From Bacillota bacterium (GTDB lineage: Bacteria > Bacillota > UBA4882 > UBA8346): a DNA stretch of 58,594 nucleotides. The first letter of the stretch is position 1; every line of letters begins with the position of its first letter. The notes below the pieces were generated by a model, which saw only the letters and a list, made by a program, of their open reading frames with translations, did not search any database and was not told the origin of the DNA. This document shows, piece after piece, positions 52,866 through 58,594 of this stretch. Location: contig JAEXDA010000067.1 of assembly GCA_023401925.1 (NCBI GenBank), forward strand, positions 1 to 58,594, in the 5' to 3' direction. The translations under genes were made by a program, and so were the position numbers.

Positions 52866-53014
52866 AAGTTTTCAAGTTAAATAGGTAGAAATGATTCGAA
52901 GAAAGGCTTGGGTTTTATACGTATTTAAGACTAGACGTAGGACGGCTGCATGGTTTATAATGGAAAGAATCAAGCCTTAAGCTTTTTGGCTTACTTTGTT
53001 AAGAGGTGTTACAG

Positions 53015-53938
53015 ATGGCAGTACGTCATATGTTGAACTTTAAAGATTGGTCCGGTAAAGAATTACAACAGATTCTTGATTTGGCAATACGCGTAAAGAA
53101 TAATCAGCCTGAATACTGGAAAGCTCTTGATCATCTTACTTTGGGAATGATTTTTCAAAAGACTTCAACACGGACCCGGGTATCTCACGAAGTCGCAATG
53201 ACTCAATTGGGCGGCCATGCAATTTACCTGGATTGGCGGAGCACCAATTTGATATTGGCGGAAATGAAAGATGAAGTGCGTTATTTATCCCGTAATGTGG
53301 ATGCAATAATGGCCAGAGTACTGACGTTTGAACAAGTCCAAGAAATGGCCGAGTACTCGCGGGTACCGGTCATCAATGGTTGCGATAATAAGTATCACCC
53401 AACCCAAGCCTTAGCTGATTTTCAAACGATTTTAGAGCATAAGGGGCATCTTGAAGGTATCCATTTAGTCTATGTCGGTATCCATAATAACGTAGCCAAT
53501 TCACTGCTGGAAGGCGGCACTAAATTGGGCATGAAAATCACTTTGGTAACACCGGAAATAAATCAGGCAAGTTTGGATCAGGAATTAATGACAGCTGCGG
53601 AGAAAACCGGGCTGTATGAACATACGCTTGATATTAAGGCAGCGGTGGCCAAAGCGGATGTAGTTTACACCGATGCTTGGGTGGATATGGAATTTTTTTT
53701 GGATCCAAAGTTTGCGGATGAGAAAAAACGGCGGATTGATAAAATGCTTCCTTATCAGCTGAATGAAGAATTGTTAAAGGATAGCCGGGCTCTGATTATG
53801 CACGATATGCCGATCCACACCGGTTATGAAATTAGTCGGGGCGCTATCGAAAGTCCGAATTCGATCGTATTTGATCAGGCTGAAAACCGTCTGCACGCCG
53901 AGAAAGCGGTGCTTTTGACTTTGTTGGGGAAAGCATAA
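53015..53938 (+). CDS. OTC-like carbamoyltransferase with altered substrate motifs
   Basis: A 307-residue aspartate/ornithine carbamoyltransferase-family protein. The carbamoyl-phosphate site is kept: 'KTSTRTRVSHE' (about residues 50-60), 'MARVLTFEQV', and 'HPTQALADF' (about 128-136). The second-substrate motifs differ: ornithine enzymes have HCLP and a D-x-x-x-S-M-G loop, but here they are 'MHDMPIHTGYEIS' and 'DAWVDMEFF'. It should still transfer a carbamoyl group, to an amine that may not be ornithine. No arginine genes are near. ATG 53015 follows AAGAGGTG. Confidence 0.8.
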   Translation: MAVRHMLNFKDWSGKELQQILDLAIRVKNNQPEYWKALDHLTLGMIFQKTSTRTRVSHEVAMTQLGGHAIYLDWRSTNLILAEMKDEVRYLSRNVDAIMARVLTFEQVQEMAEYSRVPVINGCDNKYHPTQALADFQTILEHKGHLEGIHLVYVGIHNNVANSLLEGGTKLGMKITLVTPEINQASLDQELMTAAEKTGLYEHTLDIKAAVAKADVVYTDAWVDMEFFLDPKFADEKKRRIDKMLPYQLNEELLKDSRALIMHDMPIHTGYEISRGAIESPNSIVFDQAENRLHAEKAVLLTLLGKA

Positions 53939-54076
53939 CGGAAAAGAATAAGTATTTAGGAGCCAGTAAAGAATTAAAACTACAGAAATTCCCCGGTGGA
54001 GTGATCAGTTTATTCTGGATTCTGACTTCCGAATTCCATTCTTCCCAATCATTTATTCAGTTGGAGGTATTAATCC

Positions 54077-54223
54077 ATGCCCTGTCCTCAATTTGATCGC
54101 AATCAGAAAAACTGTCCTTGTACTTTTTCCTCATGTTCACGGCATGGGGTTTGTTGCGAGTGTATCCAATATCACCGGGAACATGGTGACAAACCGATGT
54201 GTTTGAATAAAACCAAATTTTAA
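54077..54223 (+). CDS. DUF6485 small cysteine-rich protein
   Basis: A 48-residue protein with eight cysteines: 'NCPCTFSSCSRHGVCCECIQYH' split as CPC, SSC, GVCCEC and a late 'PMC'. The pattern fits DUF6485 (C-x-C-x4-C-x5-CC-x-C-x3-YH), a small anaerobe-associated family that may bind a metal. GTTGGAGGT precedes ATG. It lies alone between the carbamoyltransferase and fumarase genes. Function unknown. Confidence 0.8.
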   Translation: MPCPQFDRNQKNCPCTFSSCSRHGVCCECIQYHREHGDKPMCLNKTKF

Positions 54224-54307
54224 ATTATCCAAATCCGGCGAAGTTACCAAGAATCCGGGCTAAAAGTATTTTCTTGGTAGCATTTGCCGTTTCGAAAGGA
54301 GCCTCCC

Positions 54308-55150
54308 ATGCGGGAGATTGCAGCTGAACAGATTTCTACTCTTGTTGCTGAGTTATGTCAAACGGCCAACACTGATCTGGGAAACGATGTTGTGAAAGCA
54401 TTGAGAGATGCTCTTCAATTCGAAGAATCGCAAGTAGGCTGCGATTGTTTGCAAAGGCTTATTGAGAATGCCCAAATTGCAGCTGCGGAGTCGATACCAA
54501 TCTGTCAGGATACCGGAATGGCTATTGTGTTTGTGGAATATGGTCAACAAGCGGTAATCAAAGACGGCGACTTTGCACAAGCTATTCATGAAGGGGTTCG
54601 GCGCGGCTATAAAGGGGGATACCTTAGAAATTCAATAGTGGCTGATCCTTTGGAGCGGGTTAATACGGGTGACAATACACCCGCAGTCATTCATACCCGG
54701 ATAGTTCCTGGTGATCAATTGAGGATTACCGTGGCCCCGAAGGGTTTCGGCAGTGAAAATATGAGTCGTTTGAAAATGTTGACCCCTGCAGCAGGTATCG
54801 AGGGGGTCAAAAAATTTGTCATCGAGACTGTAAGTATAGCCGGAGCTAATCCCTGTCCACCCATCGTGGTGGGAGTTGGCATCGGCGGATCGATGGAAAT
54901 GGCAGCTTTGCTTGCAAAGGAAGCGTTACTTCGGGAGATTGGTTCACCGAACTCCAATCCAAGTTTGGCTGAACTAGAGTCGGAATTATTACGGACCATT
55001 AATGAACTAGGCATCGGGCCTCAAGGCTTGGGCGGGCGTTGTACGGCTTTAGCAGTGCATGTCGGGGTTTACCCGACCCATATTGCCGGACTTCCGGTAG
55101 CTGTGAATATTTCGTGTCATGTGACCAGGCATAAGAGCGGAGTCATTTGA
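54308..55150 (+). CDS. fumA: Class I fumarate hydratase, alpha subunit
   Basis: A 280-residue protein that with the next gene forms the oxygen-sensitive [4Fe-4S] fumarase (or tartrate dehydratase). Cysteines for the cluster are seen in 'IPICQDTGMAIVF' (about residue 63), 'GANPCPPIVVGVGIGG' (about 182) and 'GGRCTALAVHV' (about 256). 'LRNSIVADPLERVNTGDNTP' is also typical. ATG 54308 follows AAAGGAG; an in-frame TTG at 54284 is rejected. Tartrate versus fumarate cannot be told apart here. Confidence 0.92.
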   Translation: MREIAAEQISTLVAELCQTANTDLGNDVVKALRDALQFEESQVGCDCLQRLIENAQIAAAESIPICQDTGMAIVFVEYGQQAVIKDGDFAQAIHEGVRRGYKGGYLRNSIVADPLERVNTGDNTPAVIHTRIVPGDQLRITVAPKGFGSENMSRLKMLTPAAGIEGVKKFVIETVSIAGANPCPPIVVGVGIGGSMEMAALLAKEALLREIGSPNSNPSLAELESELLRTINELGIGPQGLGGRCTALAVHVGVYPTHIAGLPVAVNISCHVTRHKSGVI

Positions 55151-55214
55151 AGAGCGAAAAAACCGGAAGAATATGAGGAGCGTTTTTTAATTTCCTTAAT
55201 GAGCGGGTGCTATA

Positions 55215-55775
55215 ATGAAAGGGATTCAAATACAATTGCCAATTTGTGAAAGGGATATCTCCAGATTAAAAGCGGGAGATAGTGTGTTATTAAGCGGCCC
55301 GTTGCTTTCGGGGCGTGATGCCGCTCACAAGAGGTTTATTGCTGCTTTGAAAGAGGGAAATTCGCTGCCGGTGGATTTGAGCGGGGAAACCATCTATTAC
55401 GTCGGACCTTGTCCGACCCCGCCAGGGCGAGTTATTGGTTCGGCAGGACCAACCACCAGCGGGCGGATGGACTCATATACTCCCGATTTGCTTCGTTTAG
55501 GCCTCAAAGGGATGATTGGAAAGGGACAACTCTCTCCGGAAGTTGTCAGCGCTATTAAGCAATACTCGGCGGTGTATTTTGCCGCACTGGGGGGCGCCGG
55601 AGCGTTGATTGCCCGTTCAATCGAAAATGCGAAAGTGATAGCTTATCCTGATTTGGGTCCGGAGGCGGTTTATCGCTTGGATGTGATAGATTTCTCAGTC
55701 ATTGTGGCGATTGATGCTGACGGAAATGATCTTTATAAACTGGGACGTGACAAGTTTGCCCGTGTATGTTCGTAG
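55215..55775 (+). CDS. fumB: Class I fumarate hydratase, beta subunit
   Basis: A 186-residue partner of the alpha subunit. Marks: 'KAGDSVLLSGPLLSGRDAAHKR' type region (split: LLSGRDAAHKRF), 'YYVGPCPTPPGRVIGSAGP' and 'TTSGRMD' (about residues 60-85), 'GMIGKGQL', and 'YFAALGGAGALIA'. It is complete for a two-subunit enzyme and lies 64 bases after the alpha gene. GAGCGGGTG upstream of ATG. Confidence 0.92.
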   Translation: MKGIQIQLPICERDISRLKAGDSVLLSGPLLSGRDAAHKRFIAALKEGNSLPVDLSGETIYYVGPCPTPPGRVIGSAGPTTSGRMDSYTPDLLRLGLKGMIGKGQLSPEVVSAIKQYSAVYFAALGGAGALIARSIENAKVIAYPDLGPEAVYRLDVIDFSVIVAIDADGNDLYKLGRDKFARVCS

Positions 55776-55861
55776 ACTATAGAGAATGAAGAATGAATCA
55801 GTAAAGTCAATGAATGCTGAATCTCGGATAATCCTATTGACTCCAAAGGGGATGCTGTTGA

Positions 55862-56632
55862 ATGGAAAGAATAGACGGACGTAAATTAAATCAGTTGCGG
55901 GAAATTAAGGTTCACCCCGATTACATTATCCACGCTGAAGGATCTGTCTTAATCGAAGTTGGCAACACCAAAGTGATTTGCACAGCGACGATAGAAGATA
56001 AGGTACCGGTGTGGCTCCGGGGGCAAGGAGTTGGATGGATCAGTGCTGAATATTCAATGATCCCCAGGGCAACCCCTCAACGAAATATTAGAGAGGTTTC
56101 CAAAGGTAAAGTCAGCGGTCGCACTCAAGAAATCCAACGGCTGGTTGGGCGTTCCTTGCGGGGAGTGGTTAATTTAAATGCCCTTGGCGAAAAAACAATT
56201 TGGATCGATTGCGATGTGATCCAAGCGGATGGAGGTACCCGGACGGCATCTGTAACAGGAAGCTTTATCGCTTTGGCCTATGCTCTCCATAAGGTGACCC
56301 CGGAGAATAAACCATTGCCATTATATGATTTCCTTGCTGCAACCAGCGTCGGCATTTATGATGGGGTTCAATTATTGGACCTCTGTTACGCGGAGGATTC
56401 GAAAGTGTCTGTGGATATGAATCTGGTAATGACTGGAAGCGGAAAAATAGTTGAAGTTCAAGGAACAGCTGAAGGGAATCCATTTTCCTGGGATGAAATG
56501 ATTGATTTGATGGGTTTGGCCAAACATGGCATTGACGAACTGGTCCAGATTCAAAAAAATGCGTTAGGGCCGCTTACCAAACGTATCGGAGGTATCGACG
56601 GTGCGAAAACTCGTCCTGGCGTCGAGGAATAA
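55862..56632 (+). CDS. rph: Ribonuclease PH
   Basis: A 256-residue phosphorolytic 3'-5' exoribonuclease that trims tRNA 3' ends. Marks: 'GSVLIEVGNTKVICTATIED' (split: VEVGNTKV type), 'GWISAEYSMIPRAT', 'GRTQEIQRLVGRSLRGVV' (phosphate-binding Arg), 'IDCDVIQADGGTRTASVTG' and 'DLCYAEDSKVSVDMNLVMT'. GGGGATG precedes ATG. The end overlaps the rdgB start by 32 bases, a common arrangement in Bacillota. Confidence 0.96.
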   Translation: MERIDGRKLNQLREIKVHPDYIIHAEGSVLIEVGNTKVICTATIEDKVPVWLRGQGVGWISAEYSMIPRATPQRNIREVSKGKVSGRTQEIQRLVGRSLRGVVNLNALGEKTIWIDCDVIQADGGTRTASVTGSFIALAYALHKVTPENKPLPLYDFLAATSVGIYDGVQLLDLCYAEDSKVSVDMNLVMTGSGKIVEVQGTAEGNPFSWDEMIDLMGLAKHGIDELVQIQKNALGPLTKRIGGIDGAKTRPGVEE

Positions 56633-57218
56633 AGGAAAGATTAAAGAACTTCAGGAAATGCTTACGGCTTTTCCTATAGAAGTTATGGGTATAGACTGTT
56701 TCCCGAATGCCCCTGAAGTGGAGGAAACGGGGAAAACTTTTCAGGAAAACGCTTTTTTAAAGGCGAGAACCATTGCCGACTATACTCTCGAACTCACATT
56801 AGCCGATGATTCAGGGCTTGAAGTCGATTTTTTACATGGCGAGCCTGGAGTATATTCCGCCCGCTACGGCGAACCCGGTTGGAATGACCAACAACGGTAT
56901 CAGTATTTGTTGAGTAAACTGGAAAACGTTCCGGAGGATTTGCGAAAGGCCCGTTTCCGCTCGGTAGTGGCCGTTTATGATCCTACGGCCGGAAAATCTG
57001 AGTTTACGGAAGGGGCGGTTGAAGGAATTATTTTCACCGAACCCAGAGGAAGTCACGGTTTTGGTTATGATCCTATCTTTTATTTGCCGGAATTCCAAAA
57101 AACAATGGCGGAGCTTACAGCTGATCAAAAGAATGCCATAAGCCATCGGGGAAAGGCTATTCAAAAGATGGTTCCGATATTACAAAAAATGATTCGAGTG
57201 TCTGATACAAGTATTTGA
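56601..57218 (+). CDS. rdgB: XTP/dITP diphosphatase (RdgB/HAM1)
   Basis: A 205-residue house-cleaning pyrophosphatase that removes non-canonical purine triphosphates. Marks: 'LASRNKGKIKELQEML' (N-terminal triphosphate site), 'ETGKTFQENAFLKA', 'LADDSGLEVDFLHGEPGVYSAR' (split: LADDSGLEVD; catalytic Asp), 'HGFGYDPIFYLPE' and 'NAISHRGKA'. GTG start within the end of rph; translation is likely coupled. Normal length. Confidence 0.95.
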   Translation: MRKLVLASRNKGKIKELQEMLTAFPIEVMGIDCFPNAPEVEETGKTFQENAFLKARTIADYTLELTLADDSGLEVDFLHGEPGVYSARYGEPGWNDQQRYQYLLSKLENVPEDLRKARFRSVVAVYDPTAGKSEFTEGAVEGIIFTEPRGSHGFGYDPIFYLPEFQKTMAELTADQKNAISHRGKAIQKMVPILQKMIRVSDTSI

Positions 57219-57243
57219 ACTTGTATCTCGGGAGTTTGGTCAA

Positions 57244-57717
57244 ATGCGCATCGGAGTGGTTGGAGATATTCATGGGAATTATTCCGGGTTAAAACAGGCA
57301 ATCCGGGATATGGGCCGGATTGATCTTCTTTTGTTTACAGGTGACGGCTACCGTGAAATTAACCGTTTAAAAGATGAAATCGATATTTTAATCGAAGGGG
57401 TGACCGGAAATTGCGATTTTTGTTCCTCTTACCCACCGGAACAACTTCTTACCCTGAACGGATACAGGATATTGTTAACCCACGGTCATTTTTACGGAGT
57501 TAAAAATGATTTAATGCGTTTAGGGTTGGCCGGAAGAGAACAGCAAGCCAATTTGGCGGTTTTTGGGCATACCCATGAAGCGATTTGTACGGATTGGTAC
57601 GAAGTAAAACTGTTTAATCCGGGTTCTCTTTCACTGGAACGTTCTTACCGCGGGCCATCCTATGGAATGATCGAGTTATCCGATTCTGGCATCAACACAT
57701 CGATAAACCGGATTTAA
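57244..57717 (+). CDS. YfcE/MJ0936-type metallophosphoesterase
   Basis: A 157-residue calcineurin-like phosphoesterase. Metal motifs: 'VVGDIHGNY' (D-x-H), 'FTGDGYREI' (GD), 'GVTGNCDF' (GNCD), 'THGHFYGV' and 'VFGHTHEA' (GH-x-H). The small YfcE group has phosphodiesterase activity in vitro; the natural substrate is unsettled. ATG follows GGGAG. It ends the rph-rdgB unit, a common gene order. Confidence 0.93.
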   Translation: MRIGVVGDIHGNYSGLKQAIRDMGRIDLLLFTGDGYREINRLKDEIDILIEGVTGNCDFCSSYPPEQLLTLNGYRILLTHGHFYGVKNDLMRLGLAGREQQANLAVFGHTHEAICTDWYEVKLFNPGSLSLERSYRGPSYGMIELSDSGINTSINRI

Positions 57718-57782
57718 TGTAAGGTCAAAGGAGATTGCGAGACTCTAAAATTTGGAATTTTAAATATCAAAGGCGGAATCCC

Positions 57783-57811
57783 TTGACGAAGAAAAGGATT
57801 TAAGGTATACT
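57783..57811 (+). promoter_or_regulatory. Promoter of tRNA-Pro
   Basis: TTGACG (57783-57788), 17 bases, TATACT (57806-57811), about 58 bases before the tRNA. Confidence 0.8.
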
Positions 57812-57868
57812 ATTAAAGCGTTACGGAAATCAGTTGCAGACAGGGAAGCAACATATTGTTTTATCTAT

Positions 57869-57945
57869 CGGGGCGTAGCGCAGTTTGGTAGCGCACCTGC
57901 CTTGGGCGCAGGGGGTCGTAGGTTCAAATCCTGTCGCCCCGACCA
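57869..57945 (+). tRNA. tRNA-Pro (anticodon UGG)
   Basis: A 77-base tRNA with encoded CCA. Acceptor CGGGGCG pairs with CGCCCCG; the anticodon stem CCTGC/GCAGG holds loop CTTGGGC with anticodon TGG; the T arm has GGTTCAAATCC. It reads CCA and other proline codons. A tyrosine integrase fragment faces its 3' end. Confidence 0.95.
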
Positions 57946-57958
57946 TTAAAAAATGTTG

Positions 57959-57994
57959 ATCTGGTAGGGTTTGCGACTATCAGATTTTTATTTT
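57959..57994 (+). terminator. Intrinsic terminator of tRNA-Pro
   Basis: ATCTGGTAG (57959-57967) pairs with CTATCAGAT (57977-57985, one G-U), then TTTTATTTT. Confidence 0.85.
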
Positions 57995-58033
57995 GCCGTT
58001 CCTTTTGCCGTTCTAATTTTGAAGAACGCGTCA

Positions 58034-58498
58034 TCATTGAGTTTGAACCTCCTGTTTGTATTTTCTCTTGGCATTATTGAGCTGATTGATATTCAAAGGC
58101 CTAAGTGGTAAGACTCCCCCGGTATTTGCTTTAAGATGAAGTGCTTCAGTCATATCTTCATTGACATCCCTTTGCATATCCGGAGTGACATGGGCATAAA
58201 TATTAGCCGTAGTTCTTTCATCAGCGTGATGGGCTCTATTCTGAGCATGTTTAAGGCTCCAACCACGCTTTAGCATTATTGTTATACAGGTATGCCTTAA
58301 ATCATGAAAACGAATGTCGGGAAGCTCTGCACGCTTCACAATAGCCTTGAAATGATCATTTAATGTTCGCTCTTTTACTGGGTTGCCATTATAGCTTGAA
58401 AATACCAGATCATTATCATTATAACCAGGTTCAAAAGCGAGTTTTTCCTTTGCGCGTTCTGCAAATTCGGGGCTGTCCCAAAAGCAGAAACCAGACAA
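58034..58498 (-). pseudogene. int: Tyrosine recombinase/phage integrase, 5'-truncated
   Basis: The 154-residue frame is the C-terminal catalytic part of a phage-type integrase: box with Arg-His in 'IRFHDLRHTCITIMLKRGWS' (R-H-x-L-R-H-T type), then 'HHADERTTANIYAHV' giving the second Arg region and the nucleophile Tyr. The N-terminal arm and core-binding domains and the first catalytic Arg are missing; upstream residues 'SGFCFWDSPE' do not belong to the family. TTG at 58498 has no ribosome site. It lies about 90 bases from tRNA-Pro, pointing towards it, as in integrative elements that use tRNA 3' ends. A TTTGCCGTTC direct repeat lies at 57991-58012. Confidence 0.75.
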
Positions 58499-58594
58499 TT
58501 GTTAAAAGAAAAAAATTGTACTTTGAAAAAAGAATAATCTCATCCAACCACAAGAATTGCTTTTTTGGCCAGATTGTGTGCAATACACAATAAA

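Noticed and set aside
53015..53938. Standard argF annotation
   Set aside because: The HCLP and S-M-G motifs of ornithine carbamoyltransferase are absent, so a plain argF label would overstate what is visible.
58363..58593. Plus-strand 76-residue frame at the right edge
   Set aside because: It is the reverse shadow of the integrase fragment, without a ribosome site.

Overview
The window comes from a low-to-mid GC member of the Bacillota. Several genes point to endospore formation: a YlxY-type polysaccharide deacetylase, a YaaH/SleL-like GH18 protein, two YheC/YheD-type ATP-grasp proteins and a Spo0E-like peptide. An lpxB gene for lipid A synthesis suggests a diderm (outer-membrane) envelope, so a diderm spore-former of the Limnochordia/Hydrogenispora or Negativicutes kind fits best; the exact taxon is an inference. 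Strong Shine-Dalgarno sequences and frequent TTG/GTG starts also fit Bacillota.

Layout. Positions 1-112 hold the 3' end of a 5S rRNA and its terminator. 294-7901 holds a DUF2993 protein and a glycerol regulon: glpP antiterminator, glpF, glpK, then a three-gene anaerobic glycerol-3-phosphate dehydrogenase (GlpA-like, GlpB-like FAD protein, DUF1667 protein). Two leader hairpins with a shared GGAGA...GGAGA.CCATA motif are likely GlpP targets. 8147-15981 holds envelope, sporulation and housekeeping genes (lpxB, a ceramidase-like remnant, ylxY, GH18, M16 peptidase, dut, Spo0E-like, ilvE). 16226-21693 holds a candidate alpha-ribazole kinase, hemerythrin, a Gre-like factor behind a structured leader, a CBS protein, a GNAT and a chemoreceptor.

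21922-31665 is one long catabolic operon: GntR regulator, UxuB-like dehydrogenase, TRAP transporter (dctP, dctQ, dctM), two more SDRs, and a second copy of the GlpA/GlpB/DUF1667 trio. It probably takes up and oxidises a sugar acid or polyol. A 1526-residue multi-PAS hybrid histidine kinase follows.

36760-43173 is the most unusual part. On the minus strand lie a previously unlisted 59-residue peptide gene, two YheC/YheD-type ATP-grasp genes and a DUF2156 acyltransferase-like gene. Divergently lie a MurF paralogue without the usual UDP-MurNAc-binding N-terminus and a HAD phosphatase. Together they look like a peptide-bond-forming or polymer-forming system tied to the spore surface. 43815-44492 is gene-poor and carries a perfect 17-bp inverted repeat and an array of ten 21-bp units, each a potential small hairpin.

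44493-57717 is mostly housekeeping: pcrA, an AMIN/Amidase_3 cell-wall amidase, an aminotransferase next to a MocR-type regulator, an M42 aminopeptidase, an OTC-like carbamoyltransferase with altered substrate motifs, a DUF6485 protein, two-subunit fumarase, rph-rdgB and a YfcE-type phosphoesterase. The window ends with tRNA-Pro(UGG) and a 5'-truncated tyrosine integrase facing it, the usual signature of an integrative element border.
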